DNA from: Geosiphon pyriformis
Lineage: Eukaryota; Glomeromycota; Glomeromycetes; Archaeosporales; Geosiphonaceae
NCBI GenBank assembly: GCA_016748015.1
Contig: JAAOMT010000294.1
Location: 41,399-105,398 of the forward strand
Direction: 5' to 3'
Length of the DNA: 64,000 bases
Shown in pieces: positions 1 through 10,321 of this stretch; the stretch's first letter is position 1, and every line of letters starts with the position of its first letter. The notes below the pieces were generated by a model. The model did not search any database and was not told the origin of the DNA. It worked only from the letters and a program-made list of their open reading frames with translations. The position numbers were made by a program, and so were the translations under genes.

Positions 1-1603
1 ATGAGGTTGAAGACATAATTTTCAAGCAACACAAATAGATTGTTAACCCTTGAATACTTTGAATGGGTAAAGAAAGATTTTTAAAGAGTTCGTCTTGCTA
101 ATAAATAAAGATTTCAACCTCTAATCACATTCCTGAAAAGGCTAGGCCTTGAAGAAATCGGAAGTGTTAGAAAGTTCTGAAAACACACAATCCCTCATCT
201 AGATTTCTTAAACGGGTAGAGATCGTTTGGTCTTTGTCTTATTGCTACTTTAGTTTAAATGAGCTTTTTCGCGTAACAATCTAAATGCATAACCCTAGCC
301 GGTTCCAAAAATATTTTTTAATATCAAGAAAAGGTATATCACTTTTCTTTATCAGTAATAGGCTTTAATAACAAGTTTAAAGTAATTTCCTTGGCACTCG
401 CTCTTATAAAGTTTTTCTCGGATTTTAGTGAGTCGATAGCACTAATTTAATTAAATATTGTTTAGAAACTGTTTTATGAATTTTATCAATAAATTAACAT
501 GAAAAAACCTCCATTATTATAATAAAAGCAATTTCAATGAGAGTGCATAAAATAAAAATTTTTAAATAATAATATTTCTAAAGATCAAAACAATGAAATG
601 ATGTAATTTTTGTTCAAATACTGCTGTTAAATATTTAAAAAACATTTTGTGATGTTAATATTTTCTAATAATTAAATTTATTTTATTTGTTAACAATTAT
701 CATTGTATTATTAGCAATCATAATTAATCTTTTATTTTAAGAATATTTGGTTATAACTTATATTTTTCTTAAAGATTTTTAAATTGTTTAAAATACTCGA
801 ATTATAATAATAAAACTTTTTAAAAAATTTTATTAATTAAATTGTTCTTGGAATTGATTGATTTTAATCTAATTTTAATAATTTTATATTTGTTTTTTAA
901 AAGTAATAAGTAAATTTTATGCAAATAATTATTATTAGGTAAATTAATTCTGAACTTGAAAATTTAAAAACAAAAAAAATTGCTAATAAAAATAATGGTT
1001 TTATATATAATTTTTATTATTTTACAGTTTTTAATAATAAAAATTTTATTCTTTTTATTTAGACTAACATTGAAAGTTTTTCCTATTTATTGATTGGTTA
1101 TCAGAAATTTTAATCATATTTTTTTATTTGCCCAATAACTTTTTTCAAACTTGAACCTTTTTTTTTTTTCCTATTAAAAATCAACAAAACATTTTAGCTT
1201 GTTATCCAAAAGGATAACTATTTGAGTGAGTGTTATTTTGCTAATAATATGATTTTCAATTTTTTGATTATAAAAGAATCCAAATAAAAACTTATTTAAA
1301 ATTGAATCAAAAAAAAGTTTTTTAAATATTTCTCATTAATACTTGTTCATGCAAAAAATTATTTTAAAAAATATATATATAGAGGTTTCCAAAGCAGAAA
1401 TTGCACGTGAATCAGTTTTTAAAATACAAAAAATTTTGTTTGATCATTAAAACGTGATCAAGAAATTTTATTAGATCAAGGTTTTTTTTTTCTTTTTAAG
1501 CTCTTTTGCTTTTATTTAAAAAAACAATCTTGTAGGATATTTTACATTCATTCACCCCTAGATAAGCAGCTATTAATAGTTGACCGCTTGATTTATAAAC
1601 CTG

Positions 1604-1637
<34 letters not shown>

Positions 1638-1683
1638 ATTTATTTTTCACATGTAATTGTTTCCTAGCGACAAAACGAAATAG

Positions 1684-1722
<39 letters not shown>

Positions 1723-1990
1723 TTCTGCAATCAATTTTTCTCGTCTACATGAAGTTTATCTCCTTTATTTTTTTAAAAAAAAAAAAAATAAATTCTAATC
1801 ACACTTATTTTCCTTAAAATAATTTCGAATAACAATAAGACAATCATGAGATGATTATTGTATTTTTAATTTATACTTAATAATTCATATCCTTGCTTTA
1901 TTTCGACTATTAGGAAAGATTCTTGGCCTTTTGTAAAGGATCATGACGTTATTTTGATTCTTTGTTCTTTTATTTAAAATATTTTTTTAT
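1..1990. other. AT-rich intergenic DNA, no gene seen
   Basis: No convincing coding region is seen on either strand. The first 450 bases are less AT-rich and could be the tail of something lying outside the window, but no long frame is open. The rest is AT-rich with homopolymer runs. Two complementary trinucleotide microsatellites near 1.6-1.7 kb are listed separately. Confidence 0.6.
1602..1722. repeat. Complementary ATA/TAT microsatellite pair
   Basis: An ATA-type run at about 1602-1635 is followed, after roughly 50 non-repetitive bases, by a TTA-type run at about 1684-1722. The two runs are complementary, so one strand could fold into a long A-U/A-T hairpin with a loop of about 50 bases. 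Confidence 0.8.
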
Positions 1991-2172
1991 AAATTCGGAA
2001 TTCTAGAGACATTCAAATACTATCAATTCGGAATTCTAGAGACATTTAAATACTATCAAATTTGGAATTATAGAGACATTTAAATACTATCAAATTTGGA
2101 ATTATAGAGACATTTTAATACTATCAAATTCGGAATTATAGAGACATTTAAATACTATCAAATTCGAATTCT
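1991..2172. repeat. 34-bp tandem repeat upstream of a gene
   Basis: Five near-identical units of 33-34 bases run head to tail at 1991-2024, 2025-2057, 2058-2091, 2092-2125 and 2126-2159, followed by a partial unit. Each unit contains GGAATT followed by TAGAGACATT and ends TACTATC. The last unit stops about 20 bases before the ATG of the secreted-protein gene, so the array sits in its promoter or 5' leader. A regulatory role is inference. Confidence 0.9.
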
Positions 2173-2192
2173 CAACCAAAAATTATTAGAAA

Positions 2193-2999
2193 ATGAGGCA
2201 TTTACTCTTTTACCTCACAATATTTTGCCTAATTCTTACTATTGTAATTGGAAAAGATGTTCAAGAATCTCAAAATAATCCCACACCAAAATCAAGTTCA
2301 GGTAAAAAAAAAAGAAATTAAAAATTTTCGATTATTTCATAATTCTTTTATGGTTTTTTTTATGGTCTTTTTTATTAGAATCTTTGGAGTTACCTTCCAA
2401 ATCACCAAACGCGATTCAAGCTTGTATAGATGAGAAAAAATGTTTGTATACCGATTTGGATTGTCGTGCTAAATGTGCTGGTGTTCCTAATCCCACGAAA
2501 ACACATATTGATATTACAAATGATTGTATCAAACAGTGCTTACCAAGTAATTATAATTTTGATCTTTTCATCTTTTCAGTTTTTCATTTTTTTTTCCCAA
2601 AAAAAAAAAATTCCCCCCTCTCCAGTTGTTAATGCAAAAAATGGAATGTTTAAATTTTTTGTTTACTCAATACATAAATCCATAATAGAAAACGCTACAT
2701 CAAATTCAGTAACGAATCAAGAATATGAAGATTGTAGTAGAAAATGTATCAAAGAAAATTTTATTATAAATACGCAAACAACTAGTACTCCTCCAATCAC
2801 TAAAACTTCATCTAATACGTCCATAAAAAGTACGATTGTCATGACTCCAATTCCAACTGGAACTTTTATTGAAAAAGATAAAAAAGGTACTGGGATGCCA
2901 AACTCTAATGATCATGTTGGAGCTGCAGAAGAAATTGTAGTATCATTTTTACTTTTATATATTGGTATTTTAACCGCGTTATTGGCTTTGGGTTGGTAA
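2193..2999 (+). CDS. Secreted cysteine-rich protein with C-terminal hydrophobic anchor
   Basis: I read a three-exon gene: 2193-2301, 2379-2546 and 2626-2999, with GT-AG introns of 77 and 79 bases, giving about 216 residues. The start was chosen because residues 1-20 form a clear signal peptide (MRHLLFYLTIFCLILTIVIG). The mature part has a cysteine pattern C-x5-C-x6-C-x3-C, then two copies of a D-C-x3-C motif (DCIKQC and DCSRKC). A Ser/Thr-rich stretch follows, and the protein ends in a hydrophobic tail (VVSFLLLYIGILTALLALGW), as expected for a GPI-attachment signal or one membrane segment. I do not recognise the family; a cell-surface role is inferred from the topology. An extra short intron near 2650-2690 cannot be excluded. 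The 34-bp repeat array lies directly upstream. Confidence 0.75.
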
Positions 3000-3157
3000 T
3001 AAGAATATAAATATAGTTTTTTCATTGTTAAAAAGAATAATATTTAGATTCATAGATAATTTTTATGCTAATACACTTGAAGGAAAATTTTTTTGATTTT
3101 TTAACTGTATTTCAATCAGGCCAACGATCGATAAAACGATTCAAGAAATTAATAAAG

Positions 3158-3195
<38 letters not shown>

Positions 3196-3636
3196 TATCA
3201 ATTGTGGTATAAACCAAGATTTTAATTCCTCTCATAAAATTTTAAAGAGAGTAAAACTTTCAAATTTCCTTTCATTTTACATTGTACTTACTTTTGATAT
3301 TGTTTAAATAAACAGAATAACAGAATAATGAAAAAATACAAAGATTATAAGAAATTTTTTTCCTAATTAAAAAATTGTATTATCAATATCTGGCCAGAGG
3401 TTCTACATGTCAAAATTTTCTAAAATTATCCTATCGTTGATAAACCTTTTTTTTTTGATTTGTAAAAAAAAAAAAAAAAGAATTAAATGTACATGTATTT
3501 GGTAATCGAGATCAACCAATTAAAGCTTTGGCTGATGATGATGATGATAAAACGATACAATTTTTTAAAATTTACAAACTCTAACACGTAATAAATCAAT
3601 CAATCAATCAATCAATCTTTTATTAAACATTCCCAA
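3000..3636. other. Short intergenic spacer with simple repeats
   Basis: This spacer separates the 3' ends of two converging genes. It holds a TA dinucleotide run at about 3162-3189, a GATGAT run near 3534-3548 and an AATC run at about 3597-3616. No coding sequence is supported. Confidence 0.7.
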
Positions 3637-4731
3637 CTAATCAGCCAGCTCGATAAACGGATAACAAGTATCCTCATCATAAGAATTCCTGGAATTCTTC
3701 CATTGCAAGGGTTCATACCTTCCAAACATCATTACAACTTTTTCTCTGATGAACGGACGCAACCTTCTCAACTCTTCCCTACACTCGAAATGCCTCGAAC
3801 AATCAACCTGATTCAATTTTCGCCATGAATCTGAAGGACTAGGTAATGGAAAGGCACAGATATCTTTTACACATTCCTCGAATTTTGTTCTTAAATGTTC
3901 ATTTAATAAAGATGGACCAGGAAATTGTCGATCTACCGTTACACAATAGATCTTGTTTAAACCTTCCACATATTCTTGCCTGGAACATTTAAGTTTTGTC
4001 ACGGTCTCTTTGGATAACCCGTTTAACATCCTTGGATCATAGAAGATATGATCGAAACTGTCTAAAACAAGTTTACTAGATTCCTTGTATAATGGTGCCA
4101 AACCATAGGTTTCAGCCAATTTCAAAGCATTCATCGGTTGTTCGTGAAAACTTCGTTTCAGAAATGAAACACATGCTGAAGTGAGAGTATCAATCATATA
4201 CTTGTCTGCCAAATATAATAAACTAGCCACCTGTTCCCAATCGATTTCAAAAAATGTATTTGGGTAGAGAAAGGAAAGAAGCATTTCGATATTTATCATT
4301 GATTCATCGGTTAAAGGAATTTTAGGAATTGATCGACCTGTTTGGAAATCATAAGTTAAGTCGTCCGAGGTTGGTCGTGCAGATTGAAAAAGATCCTTGA
4401 ATACGATCGATGAGAGGGAGATAATGTTTTTATGTATGCGAAAGACAGTCGTTTCAGCGATCAATTCACAATCTCCATCTTCATAAAAATGAACGGAACT
4501 TCTTTTTAAAGGTGATGGTTGTGTTGATGACATTTTTCTGACAGGATTTATGGATTTTATTTGTTGTTTGGTGTTGGTCGGTGGCGGTGGCGGCGGCGGC
4601 GGCAGTAGTATTTTATTAAGAGAGTGTTCTTTATTTTTCTGAAGATAATAATTATTACAATTGTCCAAAATGATTTGTTTCTTTGGTAACGGAAGTGTAC
4701 TTTTTCTACGTCGTTTTACGTCAGGTGTCAT
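3637..4731 (-). CDS. BTB/POZ domain protein
   Basis: A single-exon frame of 364 residues. Residues about 85-190 form a BTB/POZ fold: it opens with a DGDCELIAE strand, continues with the FRIHKNIISLSSIVFKDLFQ helix pair typical of BTB domains, and has a later helical part (LLYLADKYMIDTLTSACVSF). A BACK-like helical stretch follows (ALKLAETYGLAPLYKESSK). Such proteins dimerise and often act as adaptors or substrate receptors for cullin-3 ubiquitin ligases; the partner here is unknown. The N-terminus is basic and contains eight consecutive prolines at about residues 44-51, encoded by a GC-rich trinucleotide run. Met67 is a possible alternative start that would leave the domain intact. The C-terminal 120 residues match nothing I know. 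Confidence 0.85.
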   Translation of the reverse strand: MTPDVKRRRKSTLPLPKKQIILDNCNNYYLQKNKEHSLNKILLPPPPPPPPTNTKQQIKSINPVRKMSSTQPSPLKRSSVHFYEDGDCELIAETTVFRIHKNIISLSSIVFKDLFQSARPTSDDLTYDFQTGRSIPKIPLTDESMINIEMLLSFLYPNTFFEIDWEQVASLLYLADKYMIDTLTSACVSFLKRSFHEQPMNALKLAETYGLAPLYKESSKLVLDSFDHIFYDPRMLNGLSKETVTKLKCSRQEYVEGLNKIYCVTVDRQFPGPSLLNEHLRTKFEECVKDICAFPLPSPSDSWRKLNQVDCSRHFECREELRRLRPFIREKVVMMFGRYEPLQWKNSRNSYDEDTCYPFIELAD

Positions 4732-5465
4732 GATATTGGGAGGGGGGTTAGAAAAAAGATATTTGATTAAAAATTTTAATTCGATGATGAAAAAATTAAT
4801 TGACAGTGAAAAAATTAAAGCCAGTCTTTTGGATATAGTACTTATATATTTTCAGCAGTAGAAGAAGCAACAGCAGGATATATTTTTATTAAATAAATAA
4901 ACAAGAATAAGAGAAAAAAGACTCACCTTAATCAATCAATATTTTCTGCACCAAAATCAACATAGAAAACTCTTTGAATGAAATTAATACATCTTAAGGA
5001 ATAAAGTTGTTGTTGTTGTTGTGGTTGTTGTTGTTGTTCGTCAACAAGCAGTGTCTTTTGAAAAACCGGAAATCTATAAAACGTAGACAATGCTGTACAG
5101 TGTAACTCCTGCTGTCAATATCATTCTGGGGATCTTTTGGAATTTCACACGATGTGGTTCGGCGATATGCTGTTTTGCTTTAATGCATAACAGAAAACAA
5201 CAAATAAAAACAACAGATCATGAAAGACAATGGAGGGAAGGGTATTTTATAATGAATTATTTTTGGGAACCGGCTTCGGAAGAAAACAAACACACACGTA
5301 CATTCTCTATGAAATAAAAAATTGATCCTTGTCACGATGAGGTGATGGTGATGGTGATGTCAATGCTAAATTTACCCTTTGGGGAATTTTAAATCGTAGT
5401 TTGAAGAAGTTTTGCCTAAGGAACCTTTAGTAAAAATATAGTTTCTTTAGAAACATGTTTAGGTC

Positions 5466-5529
5466 AGGTATAGGTAAAAACTTAAAAAAAAGTTTTTACC
5501 TATACCTTTTGTACAATGTATAATTGTAC
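5466..5529. repeat. Two adjacent perfect inverted repeats
   Basis: Arms at 5466-5483 and 5490-5507 are perfect 18-base inverted repeats (AGGTATAGGTAAAAACTT and its complement) with a six-base A loop. A second, smaller one follows at once: GTACAAT at 5511-5517 and ATTGTAC at 5523-5529. They could be a folded transcript end, a protein-binding palindrome or the remnant of a miniature transposon. Confidence 0.85.
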
Positions 5530-5875
5530 CGTTGCATCTTTATTTGAATAAAAAATTTGAGGTGGCACATTATTGCCTAGGATTTTTTTTAGGGTATAAT
5601 CCAATAATAAAAATAATAATAATAATAATAATAATAGTACCAACTTTTTTTGGTTAAGAAGGAAATAATATGATTATTCTACATTTTTTTACTTGATTTT
5701 ATTGTAATTTTTTTTTTTTTTTTTTCGCTCAATGATGAAAGTTTTTTCCTCTTTGGGAATTACGTATATTACAGAGTATATCAGACTCGGTACGTTACGA
5801 TTGTGAACATTTTAAAAAAACAAAAGTAGGTGATAATCAAATTGTGAGGCCGTAAAAATTTTATAATTGTTCTAA

Positions 5876-5901
5876 AACACACACACACACACACACACAC
5901 A
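5876..5901. repeat. CA dinucleotide microsatellite
   Basis: A pure run of alternating A and C, about 13 units, in intergenic DNA. Confidence 0.9.
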
Positions 5902-6297
5902 TTTTTCCCCATTCATGGAAGCCACGTATCTACCATGGAATTCTATTATTTACCTGATAAGCAGCAGATATACATATTTGGATATGTGGCTAAACAAAAA
6001 AAATCGATAAATTGTGTTGTTAACAATATGAAAAATTTCTCTCATTTTTTAAATTTTTTTTTTTTACCATTTATTACGATTTCCTATAATGACCAGTAAT
6101 CTCTGTTAAATGTACATTATAAATTTGTTTTCAACATTTTTGGCTAGCCTAAATAATGTCTCAATTATTTCCTCGAATAAAGGAGAACACCCTTTTTTGG
6201 TGTAATTATACAAACATGAATTCGATTGGTTACAAGGGAAATTTTTCATTTTAAAAGGAATTTCTACTTTTTTTTTTATTGATATACGATATATATC

Positions 6298-6298
<1 letters not shown>

Positions 6299-6348
<50 letters not shown>
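6299..6348. repeat. AAT microsatellite
   Basis: A pure trinucleotide run of about 16-17 units in intergenic DNA; one of the longest simple repeats in the window. Confidence 0.9.
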
Positions 6349-7416
6349 GAAATAAAAAAACTCTTTAAGAAAAGTACTTTTGCTCGTTATGATTTTCTCT
6401 TTGAAGTTAAAATATTGTCATTGCATTACAGCCAGAATATAAATGTATTTTAAAATTTTATTTATTTATTTATTTATTTATTCATCATAAATATTGGTAA
6501 TAAAATAACAGATCTAAGTTGGGCTAAAAAAAATAATGTTTGAAATTAAAGACTGAATTTAAAAAAACTTTTTAAAAGAAATAACGTATTAATTAAATTG
6601 TTATAAAGATTAAAAAATTATCATTATATTGTTTTATCGCCCATATCATAAAATGTTTTATTTGGAAAAGACAAGTATCTTGCCATGATTTTCTAAAAAT
6701 TTAATCTTTCAATAAGTCTATACAACAATTTAGAAATTTCATGTATATTAGATTTTAAATCATAGACAAACTAGATTTTGTTTTAATTTTTATTATGAAG
6801 TTAATATCTCTTGATTATTAGTAATTTTTAGTTGTGAGCTGTTTTGAATAATATTTGAAAATAATTTTAAAATATATTCCTACAAATATAATTTATATAT
6901 ATTTTTTAATAAATAAATTTAAAGATTTAGAATGGAAGAATCGAAATAAAGAAATTAATAGTGATTATTGATAAAATTTGAAAAAAGTGAATTTCTTGAA
7001 TTACATGCATCTTTTGTTTTTGTTTTTTTTTTAATTATAACTAATTAGTTAATTTTTTGTTTGACTTTTAAAAATTATCACTGGTTATTAGTTGAATAGC
7101 TCTAATTCTCTAGAAATATATTTTAGGTTTAGTTTGGGAAAATAATAAATATTCAAATCATATTATTTTAATTAAAAAAAAGAAACAAAGAAAGAAACAA
7201 AGAAAAACATATAAAGTTATATTATTAAAATTAAAATAACTGTGACAAGTAATTTTGTTGATAAGATGAACGGTAAGAAACATCTTAAAAAAATTATCTT
7301 AACAATGAGTGACAATAATAATAAAGTTAAATTTTGTAAGCATTTTTTGTTTATATTTTCATGCATGTTAAACTCAAAAGTTTTATGTAATTTAGATTAT
7401 GCATTCTTAATAGTAA

Positions 7417-7417
7417 C

Positions 7418-7453
<36 letters not shown>
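7417..7453. repeat. AAT microsatellite
   Basis: A pure trinucleotide run of about 12 units in intergenic DNA. A TTG run lies about 170 bases downstream. Confidence 0.9.
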
Positions 7454-7455
<2 letters not shown>

Positions 7456-8419
7456 AAAATTGCTTCCCAATCTTTTTTTCTTGCAGAAAAATTATGAATC
7501 AAAATTTTTCCTTTTGGTATGTGTGGGAAAATTCACATTAAAAAAAGGGTAAGAAATTGATTTGCAAAAAATACTCTTTTTGAGAATTTTTATTTTCGAT
7601 AGAAAAAACACTCTGTCAGTTGTTGTTGTTGTTGTTGTTGTTACCAATCACAATATTAATATGCAGGAATATAAAATCAAAATAAATAATATTTTTAATT
7701 ACGATAATCGGTATTTTCATTCAATATTTCATTCAATTTCTTTCTAACCTTTTATAAATAAAACAACAAATCTATAGAAAATTGTTAAAAAAATTTTAAT
7801 TTAATCAACTTTTTTGAAATATTTTAATTGCATTTCGATTATGAATTCAATAGATACAGCAGTACGATAGGTCATCCTTTTTTTTAGCTTTAATGTGATC
7901 ATGTTAGTCAAATTTGCTTCAAATAATTTACTTTAAATTATTGTTTTATTTGTAATAAAAATAAAAAATAAAATAAAAAAAAGGTTAATAGCTAAACATT
8001 CTTAATTCCTACTTACGGTTTTTTCATCGCAATAAGGTAACAATTAAAAGCTTTATTGATTATAAAAAACTTTTAAAGAAAAATTTGTTTATAAAAGTTT
8101 TTTCGATATTCTTTTAAGCGTTAATTTAAACATTAACAATGATGATAATATTTTTGATTTCCCGCGCAATTTAAAAAAATTTTCCGTATCTCATAAAATT
8201 TTTTTATCATCATGTGATAGAAATTTCCTAATCTAATTTAAACCAGATTTTTGGATGAAAGGTGAAATACACACTTAACTTCTCTAAAGCTTATTAAACT
8301 TTGAATATTTTTAAACCTGGTATTTTTAGAAACTTTTTGCTTTCTATAGTACATTTAATATTATATACTGTAAATATTAAATAACCTCCAAAGCTTAAAA
8401 TATACTACTAATGAAAAAG

Positions 8420-8710
8420 CTACCTACTCTTTGTCGATCGGAAGAAAAAATGAGCGATATAAGACGACAGTTAGATTCAAGACAGGCCAAAGGCAAGAAG
8501 GAGCGCTGCAACTGCTTTGGTTTTTAAAAAATTAGTAGCGTGGCAGGAATCTCTAAGATTCCTTGTCATACAATTCTCTAAGATGAGCCACGAAGCTAGT
8601 GGTAGGGCGCTAGGAATTTCCCAAGATCCCCTGACATTCAAGACTCTAAGTTGACCTAGTGGGATGGGACAGAGGGTTTTTAACAAATGTGTAATTTTTG
8701 GCAACTTGAA
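8420..8710. other. GC-richer patch of unknown origin
   Basis: Composition is clearly less AT-biased than the surroundings. A 75-codon frame is open on the minus strand (8477-8704) but its product is not recognised. A short sequence around 'aatctctaagattcc' is locally palindromic. It may be a fragment of a transposed or decayed gene. Confidence 0.35.
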
Positions 8711-8889
8711 TGCATATATTTAATTAATATTTGAATCCAAATTTCTTTATATTACACAGGTTATCAAATGTTTTTTCATTTAATGTAAAACATAAAAATT
8801 TTTAAATGTAAATTCTAAAAATGATTCTAATAATAATCTTTTATTATTAGAGGTCTGTTAAATTCTACACTTTGTAATAAGTAATTAAT

Positions 8890-9200
8890 ACTTGCCTGAA
8901 TGACTTTTGCTAAGCATAATAATAAAGAACTTTTGTGCTGCGCCATGCAAATTTCTCAGTCAAAATGAGTACAGGATATGCTGGTATGGTACATCAAAAA
9001 ACATTTTAGTCTATTTTTTTCTGTTAAAGCTTTCTTATACATCAGCACCAGTTTTGTGTTTTCATCAGCTGCTTAAGCTGATCACGTTCTCAAGAAGACA
9101 CACTAATCCAAAATGCATCTGACCATTTTTTTTGATGGTACTGTATGAATTTTTACATTGGTGACAATAAAAAAGTGCTACACCATTTTGTTTCACAGTG
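8890..9200. other. GC-richer patch, possible transposon relic
   Basis: A second island of more balanced composition, with a 71-codon frame at 8907-9122 that I cannot assign. It ends near 'gtttcacagtg', resembling a Tc1/mariner-type terminus, but I found no matching inverted end on the left, so the call is weak. Confidence 0.25.
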
Positions 9201-9476
9201 AGTACCTTTCAAATTTCCTTTGTTAGAAATGTGAAATACCCGGTGATTTATTTGGTCATTTGTGTGTGTGTAAATTATCTTTATCTATACAATTACACAC
9301 ACATACACAATGAAAATTGCCACTTAAAAAAACCTCCGATAATAGATGAAGTTTTTTTTATCCATAAATAATATATATATTAAAAATAAATTCAAAAATA
9401 TGGGTTTTTGATGCTTATTTCCGAAATAATATATTCAAAAAATTTTATTCTTTTATTTTTTGATATACAATTTGAT

Positions 9477-9478
<2 letters not shown>

Positions 9479-9525
<47 letters not shown>
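9479..9525. repeat. 47-base A homopolymer
   Basis: An uninterrupted run of about 47 adenines. It could be a retroposon tail, a slippage product or an assembly-length artefact; no flanking target duplication was seen. Confidence 0.85.
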
Positions 9526-9527
<2 letters not shown>

Positions 9528-10321
9528 GGATAATTATATTCTTTAATAGGAAATAAAAATAAACTTAAATAAATATATTTTTTTTATACTTTTATCTTAA
9601 AGATCTAAAAAGAAATTAATTATAAAAAAAAAATTTCCAAGTCATTTTATTATTAAGAAAAAAAACTAAAACCTTATATATTCTGTTTTTAAATATTTAA
9701 TAAAAAATAAAAATGAATAAAACTAATATATATTTCAAAATTAATTTATTATTTCAAACCAATTTCTTCAAATTATAATATTTTTAGATAAATAAAAAAT
9801 ATTAATAATAATATATAAAGTGTAAATAACAGATTTTCTTATTAAAATTACTTATATTAATGTTGGATTTTAGGTAATATAAGTTTTTAACTGATTTTTG
9901 TCAAAAATATGTTAAAAAAACTAAAATCATAAAAAAAAATTCGTCATCAAATTTTAAAAAAAAAACTTTATCTAAAAAAAGAATAACTTTTAAATATATA
10001 TATGCAAGTAAATGTACAAAAAGTTTTAGGTTTTCAAGAAATAAATGGTGGAAATAAACCTAAAGTTTTTAATTTTCAATTTTTAGAATCCTATTATTAC
10101 ACGAAAAATTTAAAAATAAGAGTTTTATTTAAAAATTTTTGAAGATTAAACTCTAAAGTTATTTGTATTATCAAAAGTAAATCGTCTCCTGAAATCTCAC
10201 AAAAAGAATTCTATATCAAGTTTCACAAATAGGCGTTTTGATAATATAGCTTGGCTCGCAATAGTTCTTCCTTCCCTAAATTATTATTTCTTTTTTATTA
10301 TTGTTTTAAAAAAAAAAAAAC

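Larger units (their letters stand above)
4732..10321. other. Long AT-rich intergenic region
   Basis: Nothing with convincing coding character is seen here. It contains many microsatellites (TTG near 5009-5040, CA at 5876-5901, AAT at 6299-6348 and 7417-7453, TTG near 7620-7641), paired hairpins at 5466-5529, two patches of more balanced composition at about 8420-8710 and 8890-9200, and a long A-tract at 9479-9525. The part just above 4731 should hold the BTB promoter, and the part before 10322 the Sel1-kinase promoter. Confidence 0.6.

Noticed and set aside
5090-5317. 75-codon open frame upstream of the BTB gene
   Set aside because: No recognisable domain, no splice context, and it lies in the probable 5' region of the divergent BTB gene; length is compatible with chance.
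7242-7747. Open frames of 61-99 codons
   Set aside because: They run through AAT and TTG microsatellites, which encode homopolymers and keep frames open artificially.
8420-8710. tRNA-derived SINE
   Set aside because: I looked for A- and B-box promoter motifs on both strands and found no acceptable pair.
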